Assembly: GCF_000247815.1 (NCBI RefSeq)
Contig: NC_021674.1
Coordinates: 82,134,935-82,198,934 of the forward strand
From: Ficedula albicollis
Taxonomy: Eukaryota; Chordata; Aves; Passeriformes; Muscicapidae
Direction: 5' to 3'
Length of the DNA: 64,000 bases
Shown here piece after piece: positions 39,465 to 52,200 of this stretch. The position numbers were made by a program, and so were the translations under genes. The notes beneath the pieces were generated by a model, which ran no database searches, was not told the DNA's origin, and worked only from the letters and a program-made list of their open reading frames with translations. The number at the start of each line of letters is the position of its first letter. Within the stretch, counting starts at the first letter, position 1.

Positions 39465-42400
39465 GAGTATTTGATTCTAGATTTAGCTATCTGTCTTTAC
39501 ACATTAACTTCCTGCACATTGATAGGATTATGGAACTGATGTGACTTCTTATAGACAACTAAAATGAAATCTCACTTTACAAGAAGAAGCTTCATGCTGA
39601 AGACCCTCTTGATCTGCACAATTGGAAATTCTTATCTTGTGCTTGTGAGATACTTTTCAAAATATTCTTTAATTCTGTCAAAAAAGTTTGCCTTCCTCTG
39701 TTACAATTAACCACCCACACTTAAAAACAGCAGTGAATACACATTTCCACTTTTTTCTCTCTCTCTCTTTTTTGCTTCATGATCTATAGTGCCTTGTACA
39801 GTTGGTTTATTGTTTTCCCTGGATATTCTATTCTTTGTTTGTACTTTTTTTTTAATCATAGCAGCAAGAAGAAAATATATTTTATAATAGGGAGATGAGA
39901 ATATGATTGCTAAGCTACAAAAACTATATTATGCATAGAGAGGTGTTGTACATGAAATTGTTTGACCCTGAACTAGAGTTTAGTAACACTTTGATTTCTA
40001 TAGGTTGTGATTTCAGTTCATGTTATTAAAGAAAAGGATTATGCAAAAGCATGTCAATGGAAGGTTATATAATTTATTTCCCAGACTTATATTTTCCTAG
40101 ATGAAAGGTACTTTCATCTGAATTTTAAGATGTATATCATTGTATTCCATGATACTTGTGCCTTTCTGGATCAACAATTTTGGTCATAAATTCAGTAAAT
40201 ACTAAGATGACTATCATAAAGCACATACATGAAAAAAAACAAAAAACAAAAAACAAACAACTTCTTTGGACATAACAGGTTTGACTGATTACACTTTAGC
40301 AAACATCACTGTGAGAGTATCATTTAGCTTTGACCAGGATTTTTAGAATTATGTAATATTTGTCAGGAAATTCATACAAGTGTCCTAAGGTTAATAGCAT
40401 GATCATAATTCTTTTTTTTCCTCTCCTCCTCTGTAAGGCTTCAAAGAACTGGGAGTATCCTTATGCTGATAAACATCATAAGATATTCATGCAGAATGAA
40501 GGCTGAGCAAAGTTTTAAAGTCTCATCCCAGAATGGCATTAGCAAAACTTACAGGACTGGTGCTCATACTTCTCAAAAAAAACAAATGAGTTTTAATTAT
40601 GCTGTGTCATAGTTCTGGATCATACTTTCAGCTATATTTTCAGACATTATAAATTAATATTTTTCTATGAAGCCAGTGAAGCTGTATGTCCTGGGGTCCA
40701 GATAAATCACCCACATACATCTGGTGCCACATGAGATACCCTCAAGGAGCCTGCCTGGCCTCTGACTGCCCTTGCACATGGGTTTCTTCTTTCCTCCCAT
40801 GGCTCCTGTGTTATATCCACCAGCTCAAATGGCATCTCAGGGGACACTCCACACCTATGGCCAGTCAACATACCAGTCCTGCCTCCCACGAGCTTACTTC
40901 ATAACTTTTTGAGATTGGAGAGAAGAAATGGATAGATTAAAATTCATGTCTTCTGGAAAATCTTTGAGGACTGTTCTTGCACTGATTTTTTATTTAAAGT
41001 CACCAGTCCCTGCAGTTTATATTCATTTTGACCTGACAGCCATTTCTCTTATTTTCTTACTCTCTTAAAATGCATTTAGTGGATAAGTGCTGGAAAAAAG
41101 CCTGACCTACTATCACCAAGTACTGCCATCAAATCTGATGTATTAACTGTCTTGGTAAACCTGCAGGGTTAATAGGGAGATGCTCTTAGCTGTGTGTGTC
41201 ATGTCCTCATTAATCCATGATGTTGGAACACAGCAAAGGCTTGGGAATATTTCTCAGTAGAGTGCATAGTAAGGATTTTCTTGCCTTCAGTGGAGCAAGA
41301 AGAATTAATAAGCTTTAAAAATACTATTAATCTTCTCTTCTGCTAACATATTTTCATGTTGCCTCCTCCTACTCTCTGTGAAGGTTTTAATGTTCAAATT
41401 GCCAGTATAAGAGAATAGCTTTCTGTGCCTTTTCTGAAGATGGGTAGAACCAGATAATGAACAGAAAGTATTAATAGTTAGAAGATGCAATACCCTCATC
41501 TGATTGATGGGAGTTCCTTTCTTTCCTAGGAAATGTGTCTGATGGGAATAAACCATGAAAAATTATTTCATACCCTTTTGTATACTTTTGTAATACCAAC
41601 ACTGATTGCTAAAACACCGGATATTTTCCCTTTCCGAAAATATATTTACTATTTCAGTTTACCTAGATATTTGGCATCACTGACATCCTGGAGCAATAAA
41701 TTCCAAGATCAAATTGCATAACAAGATTTATATCTGCTACTTCCTGATACAGGTAAATGTCTTGTTGCTCTTATTCTTCTGACAAGGAATAGAAACATAA
41801 CCTCTCTGAAGCTTTGCAAAGGCATATGGTTACAAAGGCTTTGTAAGTCTTCCAGGTTTAACAGTTCTGCTGCCTTGATGACTATTTTCTGTCATCTTTC
41901 TCCAAGCCTTCTCTAACTGCAGAACCTGCACTCATACTGCAGGACCCATTAATGCTAAGTATTTCACTGTTATATATTTCACTGTTTTGTTTTGGTTTTT
42001 TTTTCACTCCACTGTGGTTTTCCATCCACTAGTTGCGTGGTTTATAGATTATTATGTAACCTGGACTTTGTATTTGAACTAAACAGGATCTTGGCAGAAG
42101 TGTAAAAACAGCATATTGAATAATTGTTGGAAAGTTGTCACCAGCAGTTCCCATATGTTTTTTAAGTCCTCCAGCTGATTTAGCAAGATCCTTGAATGTG
42201 TTCTGATATCTATTTATCTTGTTATGTTTCAGAATTATAACTCTGAGATGTGTATTAATAGTTAATTTAGCATTAGCCAAACAAAATTGGTTATGAAAGA
42301 GTTAATAGATGGTGTGCAGGTAAAATTCTGGTTTTTACTTACAATATTTGAAATTGAGTGGTCTTATTTTGTTTTAAGCACTTAAAATCACGTAGCCTTG

Positions 42401-42763
42401 CAGAGTTCTGGCCATCTTTGCTAACAAAATGAACATGGGTATCTTTGCCAACTTAATTACGAACACTTTGTTCTCAACCATAAATCAATATTAACAAATC
42501 CCTGCATTCATCCACAGTTTAAAGAGTCAGGCGCCCTGTGTTTGCTGGAGGATGGCTTGCTCCTGCTGGGAAGCAGCCTAAGGCCATGGTGTGGAAGGGG
42601 GCTGAAGGTGGGAGAATGGTGTCTGTGTGTGACCACCAGCAGAGACACATCTCTGAGCTACCCTGCTTAGCAGAGCAGCAGGCATCCATGGACAAGAAAG
42701 AGCTATTTCAGGATCACACAAGTCTGAGAGCAACCCTGGCTTCCAGTATGGGTCCAGCTGGCC

Positions 42764-43210
42764 GTATTTAAACATCTGTCTTGCCACATGAACTGCATTG
42801 GAGTGATTCCTTTATTTTCTCCGTATCCTGCTGATGTTCTTTTCAGGTTTGCAAATATAGTTCAACAAATATTAAGTAAGACAAACTAGAGGAGAACTGA
42901 ATTTTAAAGGTCCATTTTCTGCTATCACAATAACCACATTTTCACCTCACTGATTAATGGATATTTAAACACCTGTCTTGTCACATGAACTGCATTGGAG
43001 TGATTCCTTTATTGTATTTAAACATCTGTCTTGCCACATGAACTGCATTGGAGTGATTCCTTTATTTTCTCCGTATCCTGCTGATGTTCTTTTCAGGTTT
43101 GCAAATATAGTTCAACAAATATTAAGTAAGACAAACTAGAGGAGAACTGAATTTTAAAGGTCCATTTTCTGCTATCACAATAACCACATTTTCACCTCAC
43201 TGATTAATGG
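42764..43210. repeat. Nested tandem duplication, 250-bp period
   Basis: A 197-bp block at 42764-42960 recurs, apparently identical, at 43014-43210. Between them, 42961-43013 is a further 53-bp copy of the block's first 53 bases with about three substitutions. The order is a-b-a'-a-b, which suggests a small old duplication followed by a recent larger one. Each block begins with a TATTTAAAC/ATTTAAAC segment. No coding frame is involved. Confidence 0.93.
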
Positions 43211-43890
43211 TTCAAGATTGAAACCAAATTGGTTTTCTGCTATTATTAGTTCTATAGAGTATCAGGCTTCAGGTAAAGAAAACTTTCATCTCATTCCTTA
43301 CAATGCTTCCTTCACAGCTATTTTTGATGAGCTGAGATTACTTCTGTGACTCCCCTGTTTATCCTCTGGCACTGTCAGACAGCAGTTCTTATCTTGCTAG
43401 TCAACCTTCTGCAAACAGGTCCAATAATTTCTATGGCCTCCTCCCTTTGGATTGACTCTTCCCTTTTCACACATCTCAGCAGCCTTCTCTGCACCTATCC
43501 CAGGTGGTATTCTTCTTTTCATAATCAAGGTATTTCAGAGACACCCCTAACTCACTAACTCCAACAATCAGTCATTCAGTAATGGAAATTACTGTTTCGT
43601 TGCATTCTGGGGCTGTATTTGGTAGGGATTTGCTGTTGTTTTTGTTGTTGTTGTTGTTTTGTTGGTGTTTTTAAATGTTGTTTTTCACAATTACCTTAAA
43701 TCAACAACAAATCTGCCCTGAGATCAAGCAACGTATTCTTTCTCATCATTCATTTTGGTGTATAATTTGTTCTTTGTTTCTTTCTGCTTAAATTATTTTC
43801 CCTTTCAAAGCAAGAAATTTAATTGCTTCTTTGGGGAATCTGTTCAGATCCTTTCCTGACAATGCATCCCCAGTTTATGTAATTTATCTT
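43211..43890. other. Non-coding sequence with a GTT-rich patch
   Basis: A (GTT)n-like T/G-rich patch lies at about 43634-43680. Otherwise I see only short, unrecognised open frames. Confidence 0.6.
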
Positions 43891-44080
43891 AGAATTGTTT
43901 AGCTTGGGAAAGACATTTAAGACCCAACACTTAACTCAGCACTGCCAAAACCCAAATGCCACATCTGCACATCTTTTAAATACATCTAGGGATGGTCTCC
44001 ACCACTTTTGTGGGCAGACTGTTTCAATGTTTGAATACCCTTTTGGTGAAGAGATTTTTCCTAATATCTTCATATCTGCT
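43891..44080 (-). mobile_element. CR1 LINE 3' fragment, antisense
   Basis: Read on the plus strand, the order AGCTTGGGAAAGACATTTAA, AACTCAGCACTGCCAA, GCCACATCTGCACATCTTTT, CCACCACTTTTGTGGGCAG and GTGAAGAGATTTTTCCTAAT is the reverse complement of a common avian CR1 3' region. The element therefore lies on the minus strand with its 3' end near 43891. It is 5'-truncated, as usual for CR1, and has no coding capacity. Confidence 0.85.
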
Positions 44081-44976
44081 ATCAATAAAAAGGGCTATGC
44101 AGAAGGGCCTATGGAGTCTGTGAACATGGTACCATAAATATTTAAGGAGTTATCTAGAGATCCTCTAAAGAACATAACCTGCTTCTCCATGTAACCACCC
44201 ATGCATCTAACAGTCAAGGATAAACTATTTTATAGTGAGTATTTGTTAGTCTGAGCCATTTCCACCTTCTTTGCAAATTATCCAGGAAACTATTATGATT
44301 CTTGTGATGCAAGGTGCATATTCTTTTACTCTAGAATGAAGGTTAGGATGTGGCTGAGTGTGTGGTTTCTTTCTAACTATTTTCTACTAGTCCTGATTTC
44401 TACGGGAAGAGTGAATTAGGAAAAGGAGAATTTGTTTGCTTGCTGTGGTGGCAATTCTTTGGAAGGTGAAAGTACAAAGAATGGGGAAAAAGGATTATTT
44501 GCAGGGAAAAAATGGGATCCTACAAGATACATGAGTGGACATGAGCCAGAAGGAAGTGGCTGAAATTGCTTTTTCCACAGGATAAAAGAAAAGTGTTTCA
44601 AAAAGAAAAAAACCTTTGGAAATCACAGGCAGCAGGGCCTGGATCTTGTGATGGAGAATTTAAGAGACAATATTGGAAGTAAGGGGAAAAAACTGACTTT
44701 GACTCTGAATTGCATTTTACATGACTTGGTCTCGAAAAAGATATGTTATGGTGTATGCATAGAGAATAGCTGGCTGATGGATATTCTAGGATGTCCTATA
44801 GGTTTGTAGGCAAACAATTCCTCTTCACAGCAGTAGCCTGCTGTATTTATTTTTGCTTCCTTTGCTGCAGTCACAGTTGTCCTTACAAACCACTGGAACC
44901 CTGCATGTGTTCCCACCTGTGACAGGGACCCCTGCACAGCATCATTTTCACTTGTCCAAGGGCCCAGCAATGTCTT

Positions 44977-45010
44977 GATGCCTTTTCTCTTGAAAAAGAG
45001 AAAAGGCATC
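44977..45010. repeat. Perfect 15-bp inverted repeat with GAAA loop
   Basis: The left arm GATGCCTTTTCTCTT (44977-44991) and right arm AAGAGAAAAGGCATC (44996-45010) are exact reverse complements around GAAA. As plus-strand RNA this would be a 15-bp stem closed by a GNRA-type tetraloop. Pairing does not continue beyond the arms, so it is shorter than a typical microRNA precursor. Function is unknown. Confidence 0.8.
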
Positions 45011-45489
45011 TTCTCTGCTTTCTCTCCTCCCCCCGTGTGTGTCAGGATGTGTCAGTGTACATTCTGACAACACCCACACAGTTGCATGTTTGGATAGTAA
45101 ACGAGAGACTCTTATTTAAATGTTGCAGGCTCTTCAGGAGTGAGGCTTTTGCTTTGTTTGCTGAGCCATATTTAAGAACACTTTCCAAGACCTTGAGTAA
45201 CAAGTAAAATTGGCAACCCTTCCTGCAGTTCTCCTTGCCCGTGGCACACTTTGGTTGCCACAGCTTTGCAGGTTTGCAGGGTGCCCAGGGAGCCCAGGGG
45301 CAGTGAGGTAGAGGGGCGGGCAAAGGGCAGGGCAGATTTTGATTTTCTGTGCTCAGCACTATAGTCACAGGTTTAACAGCACGGTGTTACAAATGGAAAA
45401 TAGAGTGTTGCTTTCCTGTCTCCAAATGTAATTTTTTTATAGGCTTAAAAGAACTTTCTACCTGGCTACGACTTTGCAACAGGCAGGTG

Positions 45490-45592
45490 TTACGTCAGAG
45501 TGCCAAAAGCTATTGTCCTGTAGTGAACTCTCTCTATCGCTTACCTGAGCCTAACAGTACACACTGCATGACATCAGCAGCCCAATGACTCA
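45490..45592. promoter_or_regulatory. Cluster of CRE/AP-1-like motifs
   Basis: Within about 100 bp there are TTACGTCA (45490-45497), TGACATCA (45569-45576) and a perfect AP-1 site TGACTCA (45586-45592). These are binding motifs of CREB/ATF and Fos/Jun bZIP proteins. The clustering is suggestive of an enhancer, but short motifs occur by chance and nothing else here confirms a role. Confidence 0.25.
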
Positions 45593-46334
45593 TGCACCAA
45601 GATACCATAGGTGTGTTCCTATATCCTGGAGATCACAAAAACCCCACGCAGAAGATTTGGCTTGTTTTTCCTATCTTGTTATGGAAACTGCGTGCATAGG
45701 CTCTAATAGCATTAAACAACTGTAAATGTAGTCTTTCTGTTTCTTATCAGAAGATAAACTGCCTGTTTAAAAAAGGTGTTGCCAAGCCCAGGAGAGCCTC
45801 TTAGAAGGCTACAGGCTGCTGATTGTAGCTGTGTAGGGGGAAATATTGTATGTAAAATATTTAATATTTCCACAGTGAACATTTGTAATACTGTTCTGGA
45901 GGAGAGTCTGAAGCACTGGACACATCTGAAGATTGAATAAGATCAGTAGTTTGATATATAGCAAAAAATGCATAAAAAAGGATGCAAATTGCCTTGTTGC
46001 AGGGTGCCACTACATCTCCTCCTCCTTCTACAAAAATAAAAATAGAGATAAAGAGTATTTATAGACAATTAAAACTTTTGTCTCTAGAAAACAGCAGCAG
46101 GTAGTTTCACTGAAGGAATTTAACAAAGCTGTTTTCCTCAATTCTCATTTACTTTAACAACTTCATACACATCCCGTTCCAGTTAATTTGTAGGATAATG
46201 ATTTTTACCTGCTTGCCTCTTTGATCTCACTGATAACTTTTCCATGTAATATTTGGTTCAGTTCCTCTTCATGGCATATAGATATGGAGGAGGTGCATGC
46301 TGGGTGCATGCTGAAACAGGCTGGAATGGCTCCA

Positions 46335-47782
46335 CAAAACTTCAGAAGAAAAATCAAGGGGAAGAAAAGTTGAAGGTTGAGTGTTGTGCATCATTGGCCG
46401 CCCCTCAAAAGACTTGGTGGTTTAATGAAGGAAAGACTTTGTTATCCAAAAAACAGGCTAAGAACCTTATAAAGACAGGGTCACTCAAGAAGTTTCTGGA
46501 ATATTCTATTTCTCACTTAAAAAAAGGGAAACAATTCACAGCTTTTCATATGGCATTTCAGCTTTCCTGCTTCTATTGCCAGCTGAAACAGAAGGGTAGA
46601 GTCACAAACAAATTCAAAATAATGACAGCACTGCAGTAAGAGCATGCCAAATCTCACATAAACGATCCACACTTCAGGAATAGTTTCAGGAAGGGGGCAG
46701 CAGCTGAATTCTGCTGTTACCTGGGTCTGCTGCATCTCGTGCTCCACGGTGTTTTTGAGCTGTGAATGACTGGAGCCTGTGGAAGCAGGAGGTGCTCTGT
46801 TTGAGTTTGTATTTCCATGGCAATGCAACAAAGGAGCTGTTTGGTCTCCTTTCCTCAAGACACCTGCCAAATCACTCCTCTTTATAGAGCAAGCTCAAAG
46901 AAGGAATATAGTTGGCCTTCTTATGGAAAATATAACTTTGTTTCAGCTTCATGCAAGTTGTAGATATCATTCAAATGCTTAATGAATATTTTTAATTACC
47001 AAGGATTTAGTAATTTTGTACTGATGTTTGAAATGCTTGGTTGTCTGAACTGATTCTTGCTTCCTTATGCACTTTCTCATTTTTGTGATATAGAATAGAT
47101 TGGGTTGGAATGGAATTTAAAAATATTCGAATTCCAACACCTTGCCATGAGCAGGGACATTTTTCATTAGACCAGATTTCTCAGAGCTCAATCCAACCTT
47201 GCTTTGAACACTTCCAGGGATGTACTTGAGTATAATCCTGAGGGCTCATTAATTTGATATTTTTAACACTGAAATTTCAGGATGTGAAAGTCTTTTATAA
47301 GGTCTGCTACAAACTTGTGAAACTGATGCACGAGAGAGGTAAAGATGTCTCTAATATTCTAAAGCCTGATGATGATAACTGTGTTGGGAGAGGTTTTACT
47401 GGGCTCGTACACCTGTAAATTTCCTGCTCCCTAGAAGCAGACCTGAGGGATGAAGAGGGGTAGTGGTATCCATAGATTTGACCCCATCTCTCATCAATTC
47501 AATAACAGAGCTCTGAAGGGTCAAGGAAAGCCAGGGAAAAAAAATCTTCCAGCTTCCTCTCGTCCTTCAGCAGCAGAATATGTTACATAAGCATGGTGAT
47601 CATACAAGGCAGCACAGTAGGCTTGCAGAAAGGGAGGTCACACCAGGGCGCTGTGCTTTCTCCAGGCTTTGAGCAGCACAGCCAGCTGAGTGATGCTGCT
47701 CCCTCGGCTGGCTCGGTGCAGACACACTTGCTGGGACTGTCCTGCTCTCCTCCTGGGCTGCTGCTGAGGTTTTCTGGGGTCC
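46335..47782. repeat. 1448-bp tandem duplication, copy 1
   Basis: This block is repeated immediately downstream with a constant offset of 1448 bp, hence no net indel. I see six substitutions between the copies, at 46369, 46797, 47009, 47030, 47291 and 47339 (copy-1 coordinates), giving about 99.6% identity. The block contains an antisense CR1 end and otherwise unique sequence. Open frames of about 100-117 codons recur in both copies, but they have no recognised domain and lie on both strands over the same bases. Confidence 0.96.
47089..47238 (-). mobile_element. CR1 LINE 3' fragment, antisense (copy 1)
   Basis: The plus strand reads TAGAATAGATTGGGTTGGAA, then CAACACCTTGCCATGAGCAG, GGACATTTTTCATTAGACCAG and AATCCAACCTTGCTTTGAAC. 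This is the reverse complement of the 3' region of a common avian CR1 family. It lies inside the 1448-bp duplication and so predates it. Confidence 0.85.
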
Positions 47783-49230
47783 CAAAACTTCAGAAGAAAA
47801 ATCAAGGGGAAGAAAACTTGAAGGTTGAGTGTTGTGCATCATTGGCCGCCCCTCAAAAGACTTGGTGGTTTAATGAAGGAAAGACTTTGTTATCCAAAAA
47901 ACAGGCTAAGAACCTTATAAAGACAGGGTCACTCAAGAAGTTTCTGGAATATTCTATTTCTCACTTAAAAAAAGGGAAACAATTCACAGCTTTTCATATG
48001 GCATTTCAGCTTTCCTGCTTCTATTGCCAGCTGAAACAGAAGGGTAGAGTCACAAACAAATTCAAAATAATGACAGCACTGCAGTAAGAGCATGCCAAAT
48101 CTCACATAAACGATCCACACTTCAGGAATAGTTTCAGGAAGGGGGCAGCAGCTGAATTCTGCTGTTACCTGGGTCTGCTGCATCTCGTGCTCCACGGTGT
48201 TTTTGAGCTGTGAATGACTGGAGCCTGTGGAAGCAGGAGGTGCTGTGTTTGAGTTTGTATTTCCATGGCAATGCAACAAAGGAGCTGTTTGGTCTCCTTT
48301 CCTCAAGACACCTGCCAAATCACTCCTCTTTATAGAGCAAGCTCAAAGAAGGAATATAGTTGGCCTTCTTATGGAAAATATAACTTTGTTTCAGCTTCAT
48401 GCAAGTTGTAGATATCATTCAAATGCTTAATGAATATTTTTAATTACCAAGGATTTCGTAATTTTGTACTGATGTTTTAAATGCTTGGTTGTCTGAACTG
48501 ATTCTTGCTTCCTTATGCACTTTCTCATTTTTGTGATATAGAATAGATTGGGTTGGAATGGAATTTAAAAATATTCGAATTCCAACACCTTGCCATGAGC
48601 AGGGACATTTTTCATTAGACCAGATTTCTCAGAGCTCAATCCAACCTTGCTTTGAACACTTCCAGGGATGTACTTGAGTATAATCCTGAGGGCTCATTAA
48701 TTTGATATTTTTAACACTGAAATTTCAGGATGTGAAAGCCTTTTATAAGGTCTGCTACAAACTTGTGAAACTGATGCACGAGAGAGATAAAGATGTCTCT
48801 AATATTCTAAAGCCTGATGATGATAACTGTGTTGGGAGAGGTTTTACTGGGCTCGTACACCTGTAAATTTCCTGCTCCCTAGAAGCAGACCTGAGGGATG
48901 AAGAGGGGTAGTGGTATCCATAGATTTGACCCCATCTCTCATCAATTCAATAACAGAGCTCTGAAGGGTCAAGGAAAGCCAGGGAAAAAAAATCTTCCAG
49001 CTTCCTCTCGTCCTTCAGCAGCAGAATATGTTACATAAGCATGGTGATCATACAAGGCAGCACAGTAGGCTTGCAGAAAGGGAGGTCACACCAGGGCGCT
49101 GTGCTTTCTCCAGGCTTTGAGCAGCACAGCCAGCTGAGTGATGCTGCTCCCTCGGCTGGCTCGGTGCAGACACACTTGCTGGGACTGTCCTGCTCTCCTC
49201 CTGGGCTGCTGCTGAGGTTTTCTGGGGTCC
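47783..49230. repeat. 1448-bp tandem duplication, copy 2
   Basis: This is the second copy of the block at 46335-47782. The join between copies, GGGGTCC followed by CAAAACTTCAG, shows no clear microhomology with either outer boundary (GGCTCCA before copy 1, TGAGTCAGG after copy 2). The join lengthens a plus-strand frame (47593-48087) that is absent in the single-copy arrangement. There is no sign that it is expressed. Confidence 0.96.
48537..48686 (-). mobile_element. CR1 LINE 3' fragment, antisense (copy 2)
   Basis: This is the duplicate of the CR1 fragment at 47089-47238, carried along with the 1448-bp block. No differences from copy 1 were noticed within it. Confidence 0.85.
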
Positions 49231-52200
49231 TGAGTCAGGTGTGTGTCTGCTCTGACACTCCAGCTCTCGTACAGCGATCGCTGTCTGCCTCTGCTGAGGG
49301 CAGAAATGCAGCATGATGAATAGCTGGGGTTAGTCTGGGGTGTTAATGTAGGAGCACACCGCCTTATTTAACTGAGAACCTCCTGGAGTGCCTCTGGTTT
49401 GATACTGAAAGTGATTTGGGTTTGACTGAAAGCCTAGTGAAACCGGCTAAAATCTTTCTCTGTGTTTTAGTGTATGTGAAGGTCTATATGAGAATGAAAG
49501 AAATTAATTTAAAGTATACTGTATAGTATTTATCTGAGAGAGCTTAAGTGCCTGAAGCCCAGAAGCTGAGGGTGTGAGTCAGCTAAGGGATAATAAGTAA
49601 CTCCTCCTTGTGCCTTGAATGATGATGTTATACTTTATGATGGCAGGAGCAACATGAGAAATGAGAACAGCAAAATTTTATCTGATGTGTGAAATGTCAT
49701 GAGGGCAAGTATCGCACACAATAAGTACGAGCAATAAAACGGATTGACTGACAGAAACTCTCAATTTCTGGAATAAAAAGGATCACATTTTTGTACAAAA
49801 CAAATATGAAGTAAATTTTGTTTTAGAAATATCCATGACTGGTCTAATCCTAGGCAAAGTGCTGCATCTTTTATTTTCCTGCAATTCAAGTTTTAAATAG
49901 AAAAGTATGAAAATTCATTCCTCTGTGTCTGACATTAAATAATTCAACAAAATGCTGTAGCTGCCATGAGAGAGGATCCCGTGGACCATTCACTTGTAAA
50001 AGCAGACCGATTTGCTAGCAACTAACTGCTTACAGGAAAACATTCTTTTTACAGCATTTGCTAGCATTGTGTTTTGGGTGCTCACTGAGAACACACATAA
50101 TTATCAGTATTTTTCCCCATGATGAGGCTTTTTAATAGAATTTTTTGAAAACATAACTCAAAATTCCTTATGTTTACAGAGGAAATGTTAGTCAGGGTCA
50201 TGGCCATTACATTTAGATGACTACATCTAATTTTTAATGGTGTTGTTTTTTTACCGCCACTGTCTTGCTTTTTTGTTCACCTCAATCACATTTCTACACT
50301 TTAATTCTTATAAATTAAGGTGAGGGGGAATCCTAAGTAACTTGAGCATGATTTTTGTTAGACAGTCCTTCATCCTTTCAGCCTTGTGCCATTATGCATA
50401 AGCACAGTATTGCTGCTCTGGAGTAGCATTTCTGTGTGGAGATGGAATATGCAATGGAGAAGCCTCATAGCCTCAGCAGGTGATCAGGGCCTGTGCAGTA
50501 AAATCCCAGTCCCATCCCTGCGTGGATTTCAGCCAAGGGTTGCGAACACTTGGATAAGCTGTAACTTCCCAGGAGCACACAGCCCTGATGACACCATTGG
50601 GTCACTGCTGGCATGATGTTTACATGTAAGGTTATGTGCATGTCTAGAACTTGCAGACTCAGAGTAGGGCTTGTTTGGAGTGTCTAAATCACTACCAGCG
50701 CTAAGTGGAGCATGCTGAGCCCTGCTGAGTTTGTCCAAAGGTGATGTTGGTTATCCATTTGCCTTTCTTCTCTGGACACCCAAAGAGAAGAACCAGTTTT
50801 TTTCCTGTTGTGATCTCATCCCTGAATTTTCAAAACTCTGGTACTTGCTCATACCAGGCTTTAGCCTGGGCGGTTGTGAGATTCACTTAGGGAATTACCA
50901 GCTTTTTATTAGCTTGGATTAGCATCAGAAAAAATTGCATTGGTCTACCAAGGATCCTAGAGGGAAGCCAAGTTGGGCTGTAGGCACCAATATTGGTGGT
51001 AAAATAGGGTAGCCAAGAAGGTAAAAGTAGAAAATGCCTTTAAAGGCAGAGTAAATAATGCATCTTGCAAGCAGAAATATCTTCTTACTGCAGAAGTGAC
51101 ACAGTTCTGCCTAAAGACTTTTTCTCAAAACAGACTTTTTCTATTTCATTTAATAACAGGTATTACATACATATACAATATTTATTGTGGATATGTTCAT
51201 ACAGAGTATATATTTCAAAGTCTAAAATAATAATATCTCATATCTTGCCCTAAGGTAATTCAGAAACAGCAGATTTATTTGATCAAATTATGCTAAATCA
51301 TTGCATTCATTTTGGTGAAAACATTTCATGCTTATTTTGGGGAAATATTTTCATATAATTTCCTGGATGTATTTTGTTCATACATAGCAGATTTTTTAAA
51401 AAATAAATTTTGAAGTTGTTTGTTTTGCTTGTAAGCAGTTCTCACTAAGTCATATCCAAACCAAATCTACTCTTTCCCAAGAAATGGTTCTCTGGATAAC
51501 AGTATATTTTGAATTTGGAGATTAGGCTAAAGATTTGATTGCAGGAGTTGAAATATTGCTGTTAATGCAATTTGGCATTTTAGACTATTTTTTAAGCTGT
51601 GAAAAATTGAAATATTGGAATCAACTAGGATATAATATAACAAATAACATCACATGGGCTTACAGAAAATTTATGGATGAATTTCATTATAAGAGGAGAA
51701 AAATCTGTACTTTAAAAAACAGTCTTTGAACAGAGATTTGAGCTAGCTGTTAATGCAGTCAAGTTAAGAGAGATAACTAGAAGAAAAAGATTTTTTTTCC
51801 TCTCTCTTAATAAACCTTGCTTCTGCTGATGCCCATGCGTGATGTCCTATTTTTAGCTGTCAGGGAAGCAGTGAAGCATATGCAGCAGAGTGGAATGCCC
51901 TGTTCCCATGTCTGACTCTCCATATATAGCTACTGCACTGCACTGTTCTTCCCTGGCATCCTCTTGGAGGGCTTGACTTGAATTTTTTTGGTCAGAATTG
52001 CCTCATCTGAGAGCTGTCCTCATAATAAACACTCAGGCAGCTGCTTCTTCATGGCACCCACCTTCCCATGAGGACCCACAAAAGCTGAACGTTGGCTAAA
52101 CTCTGTGCCAGTGAAAAGATGTGCAAAAATCAGGTGCAATGAATCTTCAGCCATCTTTCCTCTTCCCCCTCCCCCACCCACCCCCTGTTTCATCTTGGCA

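Larger units (their letters stand above)
37771..42763. other. Non-coding mostly unique sequence
   Basis: No gene is supported; open frames stay below about 125 codons, and the largest (38436-38813) owes its length to a tandem duplication. An A/C-rich patch lies at about 40225-40260. A GC-richer segment at 40690-40890 could not be assigned. Confidence 0.6.
44081..46334. other. Non-coding sequence; hairpin and bZIP-type sites inside
   Basis: No gene is supported. A GC-rich patch at 45230-45330 produces minus-strand frames without recognisable domains. The perfect inverted repeat at 44977-45010 and the cluster of bZIP-type motifs at 45490-45592 are listed separately. Confidence 0.6.

Noticed and set aside
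46253..48087. Lysine-rich frames of about 100-164 codons present in both 1448-bp copies
   Set aside because: The repetition is explained by the DNA duplication; there is no recognisable domain, and opposite-strand frames overlap the same bases.
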